A DNA stretch of 64,000 nt from Vigna angularis (lineage: Eukaryota > Streptophyta > Magnoliopsida > Fabales > Fabaceae): the NCBI RefSeq assembly GCF_016808095.1, contig NC_068974.1:6758001-6822000 (forward strand), in the 5' to 3' direction. Below, piece after piece: positions 1 through 11,811 of the stretch (within the stretch, counting starts at the first letter, position 1; the number at the start of each line of letters is the position of its first letter). The notes under the pieces are model-generated. The model had not been told where the DNA came from. It worked only from the letters and a program-made list of their open reading frames with translations, and searched no databases. Both the position numbers and the translations under genes were made by a program.

Positions 1-317
1 GCTCTCCACCTTCCATGATTATCTGGGTGTCTGTCATCTGCCACTGGTCAAAGTTTCACCTTACCATAGAGGGACATACTCATCTAAGCTAGTAACCAAG
101 ACTAACAATCGACTCTGATACCAATTGTAGGAAGGGTCAACACACACAAAGGTCTCCATACTAGTAAGATATTGTCTACTCTAGGGCAAGCCCTCACGGA
201 TTCACTTTTGGTACCATTACAAAAGTCCTCTTACTAATGAAGGTATTTTATGTGTACATAAATCCATGTTCATCTCTTATTCTTATCTGATGCGGGACTT
301 TTGTTTGTATCCTAACA
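1..317 (-). mobile_element. 5' end of a minus-strand LTR retroelement (LTR 126-317 plus primer-binding site)
   Basis: Read on the minus strand, positions 317 to 126 form a 192-bp LTR-like unit that begins TGTTAGGATAC and ends CTTCCTACA, the usual TG...CA boundaries. It is followed at once (125 to 112) by ATTGGTATCAGAGT, the classic primer-binding site complementary to the 3' end of initiator tRNA-Met. Positions 1-111 are the start of the internal region, which runs off the window, so the 3' LTR and the size are unknown. It interrupts the first LTR of the TRIM-like chain that follows. Orientation and PBS are clear; the family is not. Confidence 0.72.
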
Positions 318-1607
318 ATCCTCCCTTACAGGTAGAGAGTGGTGTCAATCCCTGAAGTGGTTGGCCTCAGATCTAATTGGTGTTTTGTCTCCTAGTGAAC
401 ATCCTCCTCTATAATCCTAACAAGTGATATTAGAGCCAAGTTAGGCTTAGATGAGTACAATAGTCCCTGTATCAAAAGTCTTTCTAGAAAAGGGTTTCAG
501 GTAAGCATGTTCTGTTAAGATGAACGACGGTACGAAAAGGGGTACTCGTGGTTAGAAATTATTCCGCTAGAGGGGGAGTGTACCAATGTGGAAGGGAATC
601 AACCTTAAAGGGGGAAATTGTTAGAATTCTAAGTGTGAGTCTAAGTCCCACATTGGCTAGAAATAAGAAAGTGGAGTGTCATATAAGTGTGAAGACCCAT
701 TAACCTATTGCCTTAATATTTTGGGTAAAGAGTGGTGTCAATCTCTTATGTGGTTGGGCTCATATCTCATTGGTGTCGTATCTACCAACTGAACCTCCTC
801 CTTTATAAACCGAACAAATAGTATCAAAGCCAAGTTAGGCTTAGATGAGTACAATGGTCCATGTATCGAAAGTCTTCATAGCAAAAGGATTTCAAGTAAT
901 CGTGTCCCATTAAGATGAACGAAGATTCGAAAAGGGGTACTCGTGATTGGAAATGCTTCCGCTGGAGGGGGAGTGTTCCAATGTGGAAGGGACTCAGCCT
1001 TGAAGGGTTGATATTGTTAGAATTCCAAGTGTGAGTCTAAGTCCCATATTAGGTAGAAATGAGAAAGTGAAGTATCATATAAGGGTGAAGACCCATTAAC
1101 CTGTTGCCTTAAGGTTTTTGGTAGAGAGTAATGACAATCCCTTTTGTAGTTGAGCTTAGATCTTATTGGTGTCGTATCTCCCTAATGAACCTACTCCTCT
1201 ATTAACCTAATAAGTCGTATCAGAGCCAGGTTAGGCTTAGATGAGTACAATGGTCCTTGTATCAAATGTCTTCCTAGAAAAATGTTTCAGGTAAGCGTGT
1301 CCTGTTAAGATGAACAATGATATGAAAAGGGGTACTCATGATTGGAAATGCTTCCGCTGAAGGGGGGAGTGTACCAGTGTGAAAGGGACTCACCCTTGAA
1401 GGGGCAGAATTTTAGAATTCCAAGTGTGAGTCTAAGTCCCACATTGGGTAAAACTGAGAAAGTGGAGTACCATATAAGGGTGAAAATTCATTAACCTATT
1501 ACCTTAAGGTTTTTGGTAGAGAGTGGTGTCAATCCCTTATGTGGTTGGACTCAGATCTCATTAGTGTTGTATCTCCCTAGTGAACTTCCTCCTCTATAAA
1601 CCTAACA
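318..1607 (+). mobile_element. Tandem chain of TRIM-like units (about 200-bp LTRs alternating with about 195-bp interiors)
   Basis: The same unit recurs with a period near 395 bp. LTR copies lie at about 330-419 (cut at its 5' side), 619-816, 1015-1211 and 1408-1607. They start TGTTAGAATTCYAAGTG and end in CCTAACA or a variant. After each of the first three comes a variant of AGTGGTATCAGAGCCA (about 419, 816 and 1211), the tRNA-Met primer site, and each interior ends in a purine-rich stretch such as AAAGGGGGAAAT before the next LTR. LTR, PBS, tiny interior, PPT and LTR is the plan of a terminal-repeat retrotransposon in miniature. Sharing LTRs between units implies unequal recombination or re-insertion. 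No coding capacity is seen. Confidence 0.75.
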
Positions 1608-2143
1608 TACTTAGCCTTATTGTTCAAAGGCATGGACTAGAACATGTCTTGGTCACAATCATCTTCATGAGTATCAATCATGATATCCCATTTTGTAATG
1701 ATTTTCTACAACTGATCATGTGGATTTCAAATACATCTTCATCCTATCTTTCTATTAAGGAAAGTTTTCTCTAAGAAAGGTGGGAGGCCTTGAGAGAGAT
1801 GCTCCTTTTTTGATCAATTTCTATTCCATTCCTACCATGCCTACCATACATATTGAATCCATTTTGTGATCAATTGATATACTTTCACTAAGCAAGTGTT
1901 GTTTGAACGTCGCCCACTCCAAACTGAAACAACCTAATTATTATTTGAATAATTGGTTAGATCCTCAAGTATTATTTGGAATCTAATAAGTTATAGCTAA
2001 AAACTCGAAGTATTGTTTAGACCACAACTACTTCTCATTATACCACTAAATGTTATTTCAAATACAATCACTCTTGACTATGACATTAAGGTTATACCAA
2101 GGAAGTGATCTAAAAGATCCAAGGGTTTCTCAAAAGAGAAGTT
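1608..2143. other. Intergenic DNA, no gene seen
   Basis: AT-rich sequence between the TRIM-like chain and the first CACTA element. It has only short, unconvincing open frames and no recognisable protein motif or RNA gene. Confidence 0.5.
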
Positions 2144-3118
2144 CACTAGTGCAAAAATAGCGTATAACGTCACGCGTTCAACGTCCAACCATTGAATATC
2201 CAGCCTTAAAATTGACCGGTGACATTTTTGTAAATAAATGCAATTATTAGACGTCATTTAAAATTATAATTCGACGTCAATTTGTTATATTGGGTAAATT
2301 TTGCGAAAATACTTGGCGCGAAGGTGAAAATGTATTTACGCATGACGTCGAATTCCCTAGAATTAGACGTCAAAAGGATATAAAACGTCGAATGCCTCAG
2401 CGTTAGACATTAAAAGGTTAGTGAATTCAATAAAAATTTAAGCGGGAGATTGAAAATTCATTCACTTAATCTTAGCGCGTGATACCCTCTTCTCTGCTCA
2501 AATTTTTCTTGAACAAAGTTTGACAACCATCACATGTAATTTTTCTTTCATTTGAAATGCATGTTAATTAACTACTTTAGGTATGATTTTTGTTTGTTTT
2601 GACCGATTATTTTCGTGTTATTTTCCTTCATAGGCGCATTCTGCTTTCTCTCTTACTGGTAGCAATACTTCATTTCGACGAACCCATCTTTGAAGGTTAG
2701 TTTTCGTTTTCATTTTGAAGAACTTATTTGTTGAACTTGTTTGTTGTTGTTGTTTGGTTGAACCTGTTTGTTGTGGTTGTTTGATTGAACTTGTTTATTA
2801 TTTGTTATTGTTGGTTGTTGTTGATACTACAATACACGTTCATAGTTCATGCTTTATAAAATACCAAAAACTAAAATTTGTTGTTTTTCTACTTTTCAGG
2901 TCTCGTAGAGTTGTAAAAAAGGATCACAATTATTTAAAAAACAAAAAAAATTGATTAACGTCAAATATTGACAAAATTCGACGTTAATTTGCTTTATTGT
3001 GAACGTCGAATTGTTCTATGTTCGACGTCAATTTAACGTCTCCCGATATGACGTCGACCTCGAATTCAACGTGAAAGGCCAAAAAACACCAATATTATAC
3101 GGTATTTTTGTACTAGTA
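2144..3118 (+). mobile_element. Non-autonomous CACTA-type transposon, copy A (subfamily 1)
   Basis: The left end reads CACTAGTGCAAAAATAGCG; the right end, read inward on the minus strand, starts TACTAGTACAAAAATACCG. The element is bracketed by the 3-bp duplication GTT (2141-2143 and 3119-3121), the TSD length of the CACTA (En/Spm) superfamily. The subterminal 200-300 bp carry many ACGT-core hexamers (AACGTC, GACGTC) in both orientations, as expected of the transposase-binding arrays of CACTA elements. The middle contains TTGTTG-rich low-complexity DNA and intron-like pieces but no transposase frame. It is about 975 bp and closely related to the copy at 23865-24769. Confidence 0.85.
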
Positions 3119-3248
3119 GTTACGTCTTATGATGAATACAAAGGTTATACACTCTTCTAAATAGCTATGGAACATAAGTAGTGTTCTTTTGAAGCTTGGG
3201 GTACAAAAAGACTTAAGGCTTTAGGGTTAAGATTGGTAGTGTTTTGAC

Positions 3249-3992
3249 TAGGGATGGGCAAAAATAACTAATTTGTACTGAACTATAGTTAATTACACTA
3301 TATTATACTGAAATAAACTAATTCATTTTTACTAAAACTTAAATAAACTATTTTCTAGTTCAGTTTTGAAAAACTAAACTTATCTCATTTTTAGTTTAGT
3401 TAATTGTCTCAGAACTGTACTGTGGTTTTCCCATTCCTCCCTTATTTCCAATTATTCCTAAAACGTTGCCCTAGTTGCCCAAGCTCAATGCGGCGTTGCA
3501 CACCATGACCCTAGTTTTGTTTTGTATGTGTCATCAATTAGGATTTGGTGAAAAAGGTGTTTGGTTGATGGGTTTGCCTAAAGTAGAGAATTCTGAGTTC
3601 GCGCAGATGAGATGATATTTGTATGGATGAATTATTTTATTATTTTTTGTTTGTACCAAATTAATATTATTGTGGCGTATATTAATTAATTATGGGAATT
3701 TTACTTTATATTGCTTTATTTTCTTCTGCAGTTTTTTGGTTTGTCTTTGGGAAGAGTTTAGTATTGATGTGTTGTCATAGGCTAATTGAACTTGGACTGT
3801 AGTTAATTGAACTGCAATATAGTGAACTAAAAACTAGTTAATTGAACTGTACTGCAGTATAATTGAACTAGAAAATAATTCAGTTCAGTTACTCTGAACT
3901 ATTTTTTAATTCAGTACAGTTTTCTGAACTGGTTTATAGTTAACTATAACTTTTTATAGTACAGGCAGTATAATGTACTTTGCCCACCCCTA
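3249..3992. mobile_element. Non-autonomous hAT-type transposon, 744 bp
   Basis: The left end TAGGGATGGGCAAA and the right end (read inward) TAGGGGTGGGCAAA are imperfect inverted repeats of hAT type. The element sits between an exact 8-bp direct repeat GTTTTGAC (3241-3248 and 3993-4000), the TSD length of the hAT superfamily. The outer parts are full of short AACTA/TAGTT-type repeats that can pair across the element. No transposase motif was found in any frame, so it would need a partner in trans. Confidence 0.85.
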
Positions 3993-4000
3993 GTTTTGAC

Positions 4001-5963
4001 AACTCTAGTTCTCCTACTTTTCTTCAAATTGAGAGATTGATTTATGTAGAGCTCTAAAGAAATTAGTGACTGCAAATCATGTTTTCTTGTTGAGAAGCTT
4101 TAACTTATGTTTTCATCTTCAAGCTTGAGTTTGACCATGCAAAGACATAAAGACACATTAAGTACTCTTGGTGGAACATTAAACGCGTATCTCCTCTTTA
4201 TTGCTTATTAAGCCTAGCTTAGACTGCTTTTATTCAAACTATAGTAATGCAAGCGATTATACAAGGCAAATAACATTTTTAGAGTTGACATAAGACATTT
4301 CAGGATGGTATTTGGCGCAGGGTAGCTTTAATGTGTCTTCCAAGAGATCATTGATGCAAACTTGAGCTTTAACTTGGTATAGTATAAGATGAAAACAATT
4401 CTCTGCAACATAAAAAAAGCATAAAAAATATTTTGTGAAGCACAACGTTAGCTTAAGATTGTGTGTATCGTCTTAGTAAAACTTCATTTATCAAATGTAG
4501 CAAAGGTTACAATGTGTTGCTACATTTTTGGACAAGGCATTTGTTTCTTACAAGATTTATTTAGAATACAAGCATCTTATAGGCGAAGCACATTCATGAT
4601 TATACTTTGTTGTTAAAAAAACTTAATCAAAAGTCTCAAGAGTCTATTGGACTTTACTCTAACATGTAGCAATAGGGTCACCCAAAAAAGTAATTCAAGA
4701 GTCTACATACCCGACTTTGATCCTCAGACCATGTTTGGTTTTCTATTACGTAAGAGATGAATTGACTGGAACCTTACAATTTCATTAGTAATGACATTTC
4801 GTTCAAGTACATCTATAGAGGAAGATCTACAAAAGGGTACACAAATGACAAGATGGAAGTAAAAGTTCAAAGTGGATGAGGACCCTTTTAAGATGTGTTA
4901 AGAGAAACAAAAATTTTAATCTTTGTGTATTGATAATAAATTATAAAGATATTCAAAACCGAATTGATTTAAAAGAATAATTGAGAATTAAGAAGTGATA
5001 ATCTATTAAAACTAAATTACTTTTATTGATTTGATTTTTTTTCCAAACAAAATAGTTTAATTTAATTTTATGTTTAACACTTTAAAGTCGACCTAATCGA
5101 ACCAAACCAAATTAATTATTTAAATATTATTATCTTAGTTATTATTTCATCTAATATGAAATGTATGTGCATGTGAAAAATCAAATATGCCTAATTCGTG
5201 TCTACAAACTTGTCGCACAAGGATAATGATTAACATATGAAAAAATAGAAGAGTTATTTTGGTTTAATAAATATTACATAATTAACCTTGGAAGAGAAAA
5301 ATGGTAAAACAAAATAAAATATTAGTGAAAATAAATGTAAAAAATAACTAACTTTGATATTTCCATGTTTATGTTTTTGACTTTCGTGCAATAGAGTAAA
5401 TATGTCTGCTAAGATTTGTTCGGCTAATGAGAAGTGAATGATAAGTGTTATATAATATTTATACCACACAATGTATATAGAACACCTTTATTTTATTTTG
5501 TTTTGTTTTTCCTTTGTTAACAAAGTATAGAATCCTGTCTCGTTGTAAGAAAAATATCTAATATATAACAATGTTAAAACTAGCAAATATTTAATTATAG
5601 TAAAATAAAAAATAAAGTTATTCATCATAATATAATATTAGGCCCAAAAGATTAAACCGGATACATATACTAATAAAAAGTTATACAATAAAATTGAAAA
5701 ACTAATTAAAACCAAACTAAATATTAATTTAATCATGTTCAAATTTTTTTGTTATCAAATCAAACCAAATTCAAACATGTTTTTAATGGTTTATTCAAAT
5801 GTATTCTTAACTAAAAATAACACTCATAGTAGACTGTTACATATGCTTATACTTCGAATGATTTAATAATTATATCGAACTTGACTTGCAACTTATATGG
5901 TTTACATTCATGCATGTTGACACACAAACTAATTCTTTTTACTGTTTTAAATATATTCGAAAA
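4001..5963. other. Long AT-rich intergenic stretch, no gene seen
   Basis: No coding region, RNA gene or complete transposon could be supported. Around 4960-5120 and 5650-5800 there are related AAACCRAA-rich stretches in opposite sense that may be remains of an old inverted-repeat element, but no boundaries or TSD could be fixed. Confidence 0.45.
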
Positions 5964-5966
5964 AGA

Positions 5967-7360
5967 CAATAGTGCAAAAAAAGACCTTTAACGTCACCTT
6001 TTAGACGTCTCACCCTCGAATATCCAACGTAAAAAATGACCTGTGGCATTTTTCATAAATAAAACAACTATTTAGACGTCGGTTATGTAAGGGCCCGACG
6101 TCTAAATACTCATGTACGTCGGCTCCCCCTAATAGACACCAAAACTAAACGAAAAAGTTAAAAAAAATAAAATTTTATTCTATTTAGACGTCTGTTATGA
6201 AGGGAACCGACTTCTGAAGTACTTTAGACGTTTGTTAGTTGGGGGCACCGACGTCTAAACCTAAACCCAGAAATTTAAAAAGTCACTTTTTGACTCCATT
6301 TAGACGTCTGATCCCGCCAGTCCGACTTCTGAAGCACTTTAGACGTCTGTTAGTTGGGAGAACCGACTTCTAAACCCTAAATTCAAAAATTTAAAAAGTC
6401 ACTTTTTGACTCCGTTTAGACGTCTGATCCCACCAGTCTGACTTCTGAAGCACTTTAGACGTCTGTTAGTTGGGGGAACCGACTTCTAAACCTTAAATCC
6501 AGAAATTTAAAAAGTCACTTTTTGACTCCATTTAGACGTCTGATCCCGCCAGTCCGACTTCTGAAGCACTTTAGACGTCTGTTAGTTAGGGGAACCGACT
6601 TCTAAACCCTAAATCCAGAAATTTAAAAAGTCACTTTTTGACTCCGTTTAGACGTCTGATCCCGCCACTCCGACTTCTGAAGCACTTTAGACGTCTGTTA
6701 GTAGGGAGAACCGACGTCTAAATTTTGGCATTAAAACACTGTGAACGCGAGACAGTCGTTACGCGCACTCATTGTTCATCATCTTCGTCGCGTTTTCTCT
6801 CTACGGGTTACGCTTTTCAGGTTCGTTTTCTCACTTTTGCACCGTTTTAAATTAATTTTACTCCGATTACATCACTCTTTGATGCATTATCTTTCATTTG
6901 AACCGATTAAAATGCGTTTTCGTTGGGTTTTGGTGTAGTTATTCTCGTGCCTTTAGGCAACGTTCTGTGGCAGTGATTTCTTGCGTTTTGTACTCCTCCA
7001 ATTCCCTCCACTACATTTTTAAAACCATCCAATTATCTTCAACTAAAATATAAAGTTGTAAACATGAATCACCATGAGTCAGGAGCAACCTCAGAGACGT
7101 CTAACTTGTATGGATCGAACGTCTATATGGACGTCGGACCTATATAGGTCTGACGTATAGGTCCGACGTCTATATAGACGTCAAACCTATATAGGTCCGA
7201 CGTCTATATAGACGTCAAACCTATATAGGTCCGACGTCTATAGAGACGTCTGACCTAAAGGGTCCGACGTCTCATTAACGTCACCCATATAGACGTCGGA
7301 CAGAGATCAGACGTTAAAAGCCCAAAATAATAGACGTCTAAAGTCCTTTTTGCACTAGTG
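5967..7360 (+). mobile_element. Non-autonomous CACTA-type transposon, copy B (subfamily 2)
   Basis: The left end CAATAGTGCAAAAAAAGAC (third base changed from CACTA) pairs with the right end, read inward as CACTAGTGCAAAAAGGAC. The 3-bp TSD AGA is exact (5964-5966 and 7361-7363). Both subterminal zones are packed with the palindrome AGACGTCT and one-base variants, especially 7095-7345. The left half contains a 116-bp tandem repeat (separate entry). The middle (about 6720-7030) has exon/intron-like sequence shared with the copy at 41793-43152 but no transposase frame. Length is 1394 bp. Confidence 0.88.
6175..6720 (+). repeat. 116-bp tandem repeat inside CACTA copy B (about 4.5 units)
   Basis: The landmark TGACTCC occurs at 6291, 6407, 6523 and 6639, exactly 116 bp apart. 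Each unit carries two AGACGTCTG-type sites plus the hairpin-like AAAAAGTCACTTTTTGACT. Copy D (41793-43152) has the equivalent array at a 115-bp period, so the expansion predates the split of the two copies or is a family trait. Confidence 0.88.
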
Positions 7361-7671
7361 AGAGACATGACCTAAATCCTTTTATATTGTATTATGTGAT
7401 GTTGTAATGTATGGTTTAAATCGTTTTAAGTTCTTTAACTAAAAATTTAACGTAGTTTCTGCCACATCGGTGTAATGAGAGTTGTATCAATATTTTTCTT
7501 AAAAAGAAAACATAATTGTTTATTTTTCTTTTAAATAAGTAATTAGTAAAACAGGACAACACATCTTTCATACTCATAATTGAAGTGTTATTCTCCCATT
7601 TATATTAGAATTTGACCGTGTTCATTCTAATGTATGCCTTTATCAGAAAGATTATCAACGTAAAATTCTAA

Positions 7672-7836
7672 GGACAATGATACTTAGACAACATTTTAAC
7701 ACTATCTACGTGTCATTCATTCTGTGATTGGTCCATGTTAGTGTTTATGATTACTATTATTGATTGTGAAGTAATTTTGGACCAATCACACATAACACGT
7801 AAATGATATTAAAATATTGTCAAAGTATTATTATTC
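7672..7836. mobile_element. Mutator-type MITE, 165 bp
   Basis: The left arm starts GGACAATGATACTT and the right arm, read inward, GAATAATAATACTTTGACA. The arms pair for roughly 60 bp, meeting near the shared GTGATTGGTCCA. A perfect 9-bp repeat AAATTCTAA flanks the element (7663-7671 and 7837-7845), as expected for Mutator-type MITEs. It has no coding content and could fold into a long hairpin if transcribed. It lies about 400 bp beyond the thioredoxin stop codon. Confidence 0.82.
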
Positions 7837-8251
7837 AAATTCTAATTATGGTTAAAGAATCACAACATAAAACCTAATTACCTACATTTGAGTTTTGTTG
7901 ATCCATATAGCCACGAGAACTAGGATTTAATACGAATTATCTAATTTGTTTAATAAACATATATCTCACGTGTCACCAGTGTCCATGGAAAGTTGAAAAG
8001 AAACAGAAGCAGAAAAATATGAAAACTCAATTCAAATCGTGCCATGATTCAATGGCAAATTCACTTATCATATGGGTAACTAGAATAATCTAAAAAACCG
8101 AAAATAAGGTTGCATCCAATAACTGTACAGAAGCGTAAATGAGTATTTGAGTAATCAAATTATCGAAACTTGAGAGACGAGGCTAAGAACAAAAGGAGCT
8201 TATAGGGAAAAACAGCTTTTGTTGTAGCAATGGCCTCTTATACTTACCACC

Positions 8252-10656
8252 TCAAACGAATTTTTCTATGCTTGTGGTCAACGTTGACTTGGGCACAGCA
8301 CCAATAACTGTATCTTTCTTCTCACCATTCTTGAAAATCATAACAGTGGGAATGCTTCGAATTCCATAACGAGTTGCAGTTGAAGGGCTCTCATCAGTGT
8401 TGAGTTTGTAACATTTGAGCTTCCCAGTATATTGCTTTGCAAGCTCATCAATTATAGGGTGAATCATTCGGCAGGGACCACACCATGGAGCCCAGAATTC
8501 AACGAGAACAGCAGAATCAGATTCAAGTACAAGGGATTGCCAATTTGCATCGGTAATAGCAGCCACTGTAATTCACAATAACAGAAAGTATTTCATTCCA
8601 ATTAGTATTTCTCTCAACCTGGCAAAACTTTCAATTGGTATTTTCTCAAATATGCAAAAATTTCTCTTGAAATGAACGGAAAGAGGTTGTATCCACAAGA
8701 ATTTGATTGCATTGTAGTGATAATGTGCTGAAATGGGGAACATGAAAACCATATAAAAAAATTCAGACAGACCAATAGAAAACACAAGTCCAAACAAAAC
8801 AATCTAGTTTATATTTGTTGATTAACCTGTCATGTGATCCATGTCTGGGAATTGACAAGTTTTAGGTTTGGTTAACTAGGGCCTAATACAACTCTCTTCC
8901 TTGACCTAGGCTTGAAACTAGATATGAAACTGAAAGTGTTGCAGCAAGAAGTATGAAGGAACTTACTGCCAGAAGCATTCACTGTCTATTCTGTGGTGGT
9001 GAGACTTTTTTTTTTCTCCCTCAAGTGGGTGTTCCCTCCTTGTTATCAAGATTTTATCTTTTATCCAGGTTTTAAGGAAATGAATATTCAGTAAATCAGA
9101 ATGATATAAACTACCCGGATTTTCACACCCCTTTCCTTACTTTCCACAAAAGAAAAAAAAATATTGTTTTCAGATATCTTGCACATCTTTGGGACCAACT
9201 TGAACATCCTGAACTCTGGTCAGTATCTTCATCCGTCACCCGAGTCAGAACAACTTCTAGATAACATAGTGTTAATTTTCAAGCCATCCCGGCTCTGCAT
9301 AATACTGAACATATCATAACATCGACACAACGGTCATCGGCCGACCTTGCGATATCCCCCAATGGACGATCCAGAAACCATAGGGCAGAGTTTAATCTGT
9401 CCTTATGTTGATTGATAAGAGAAAAAAAACACGCATTGACAAAAAAGCAAGACCTTCTTATTAGGTTTATTCAATCAATGCAAATGAAATTCCCAAAACA
9501 ATAAATTTAAGATGAACAACTTTGGGGAAATAAAGTTGGTATAAAAGTTGAAGAACTACTTAAACGAAAATCAAATTTTAATTGGAAAATAATACCTAAC
9601 CCCATTTAGGATACTACACTTCAGCTTGTTATACATGAAAACTATATATATCCCTATCATGTTACTTCACCCATCAAAGACCCCAAACTAATTGATGCTT
9701 TGTCAATAAACTCTACCGAAAATGGGTCTGCCATTGCCGTACATCAACGAATGTATCAACACCGCTAATAGCTAGATGAACTATTGACACTAGTGCAATT
9801 CAAAATCAGAATTTCTAACACAGCCTGCCATTTTATTACATCTTCTAACATTAATCCAAGATCATTCCCTTCTGAACCCAAATATCCCAATGTCAATGTC
9901 CTCCATACATTCAGACAAAGGAAAATATCAAACATCAATCAGTTAAGTGAAAAATAATTATTATATTTCAACAATTAGTATACGTTCAAAACTACTTTCT
10001 ACGACAAGTTCTCGGATGTTGTTATAGTTCAAACCCCAAGTCTTAAATAATCTCAAAAGTCTAAAATGATTTTACACACGAGTTGATTTGTAAGATTTTC
10101 AGACTTCTTGAAAAGATTATTTTTCAATTCCACAACTAATTTTAACTCTAGAAAAATTATTCTTCGATTTTAATTTCGACACCAAAAGTCCAACGATTAA
10201 GCAACAAAATCCCACATTTTTTTATTTTATTTAATTTATTACTGCGAAAACATGAGCCACTACCAAAAAAACGTTGAAGTTCTTTCAGTTTCACTGTCTG
10301 AAACTAGATCAATTCCATTTTATTCTTATATTTTAAGAAAAGAACATGCATCTATTAGCTGTTAAAAACGAAAATATTTATTTTTAAATTACAATTTCAA
10401 AACCAAAAAATATATGCCGAAGCAAACGAAAGAAGAAAAACTGACCATCAACGACGGCATCCTGAGCCTCGCACACAACGCGCGCGGCGTGTGAGGCGAC
10501 TTTGGGAGCGGAGGCTGCCACGAATCGTGCGACGGTTGGTCTGAGTCTGAGGCCGATGCACTGCGGGAGCTTGGCGGAGGTGGGGCGAGCGGCGAAGGGG
10601 AAGGAAACGGCGGAAGGAATGCCAACGAAGGCGAGAGAGTCGAAGAGTGTGGCCAT
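8252..10656 (-). CDS. Chloroplast thioredoxin m (m4-like), 2 exons
   Basis: Disulfide reductase of the plastid stroma that is reduced by ferredoxin-thioredoxin reductase and activates photosynthetic target enzymes (family knowledge). Exon 1 is 10656-10446 (70 codons plus one base) and exon 2 is 8565-8252. The intron of 1880 bp has a GT donor at 10445-10444 and an AG acceptor at 8567-8566, and the join restores one Asp-Val frame. The predicted 174-aa protein has a Ser/Ala/Arg-rich N-terminus typical of a transit peptide, then CEAQDAV, which resembles the mature start of Arabidopsis TRX-M4. The thioredoxin fold follows, with active site WCGPC at about 98-102, then NTDESP and the cis-Pro context RSIPTVMIF. 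Length and all key residues are normal, so it should be functional. Whether it is m4 rather than another m isoform is less certain than the m class. Confidence 0.95.
8566..10445 (-). other. Intron of the thioredoxin m gene
   Basis: A GT...AG intron of 1.9 kb. Most is AT-rich. A less AT-rich block at about 9165-9430 looks unlike the rest and may be an old transposon scrap, but no ends, TSD or coding motif could be found. Short frames within it (for example near 8573-8800) have no supporting features. Confidence 0.7.
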
Positions 10657-11811
10657 GGTTGAAGGAAGCAGAGATCTGAGTTGAGATGTAGTGAGTGTGT
10701 GACAAGAAGAAGAAAGAGAGAAGAGGGAAGTGTAGTGATTTGCTGTATGAATAAGGATGAGATCACAGGACTAGTGTCCAAATGTCTGAATTTTTTTTTT
10801 CTTTAAAAACAGAACAAAATAAATAGAATGTTTGTATTTTTTAATTTTTTTAAATAAATTTTTAGGTAACTTATAAATTTATAAACTTAAGGATTTTTAA
10901 TTGAATTTTTATTAAAATATTTATCATATGGAATATTTAATATATTTTTTATTTTTTTAAGTAGTTGTCCTTTGAATTTTGTTGTCAATAAAATAATATG
11001 ATTTTTATTATCGTCTTTCTATCTTTAGGTCATTTATTAATTTATTTATGTCTTCTTTAATTCTCTTTAATTTGGGAATTAATTTGATTCTATCATCTTT
11101 TAAACTGAGTTAATCAATAAATCATAAATGGAGATATCATACAAACAAGAAGTATGTGCACGATGTTGTGTTACGTTGTGTTTACTTAAAGAAGAGGATT
11201 TAAGAAAAAGGAAAAAAAAATTGAATTTGAAGGTATTTGAAAGTAAACTGTATATTATTTTTTTAAAGTGATTTGCTAATAATTGAAAGTGAATTTGAAA
11301 ATTGAGTTGTTTGAGATTTGACTAATGTAATAGATTAAAAAATATTTTAATAGATAAAAAATAAAGATTATCAAATTACAAAGTGGTAATAATAATTAAA
11401 ATGATATTTATAAATAAAATACTTTTTGGTAAAAATTATTTTAAAGAATAGAATAAAAAAATTAATAAAATAATTAAAAGAATATTTTTTAGGAAATTAC
11501 TATTTTTTCTTTAAATATTATTTTTTTTGTTTAAATATTATTTTCTTAAGAATATAATGTAACCATAAATGGTATAATAATAATTATTATTATTTATTAC
11601 TAGTTAAAACATATGCACTATCTATGTCCATATTCTTATTATATTAAAAATATACCGTTTTATTATTTAATGAGTAATTAATTAAAAATAAATGAATAAT
11701 TTTATTTTAAATATATACAATTTTAGAAAGTATATAGTTGTTATTTTAAAAAAAGTTATTTAATGTTTTAAATAAAGATAATTTATTCTATAATTTGTTT
11801 TATTAAATAAA
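10657..11811. other. Upstream region of thioredoxin m, then AT-rich intergenic DNA
   Basis: The first 100-130 bp upstream of the ATG (to about 10780) is rich in CTTC/TTCTTCTT on the gene strand, as is common in plant 5' leaders, and probably holds the transcription start. Beyond that the DNA is very AT-rich with T-runs and shows no further gene. Confidence 0.45.

Noticed and set aside
5967..7360. AGACGTCT arrays as a CRISPR or satellite
   Set aside because: The spacing is irregular on the flanks and the whole lies between CACTA ends with an exact 3-bp TSD.
10389..10781. Minus-strand 130-aa frame overlapping thioredoxin exon 1
   Set aside because: It is an alternative frame of the thioredoxin transit-peptide exon; splice sites and homology support the other frame.
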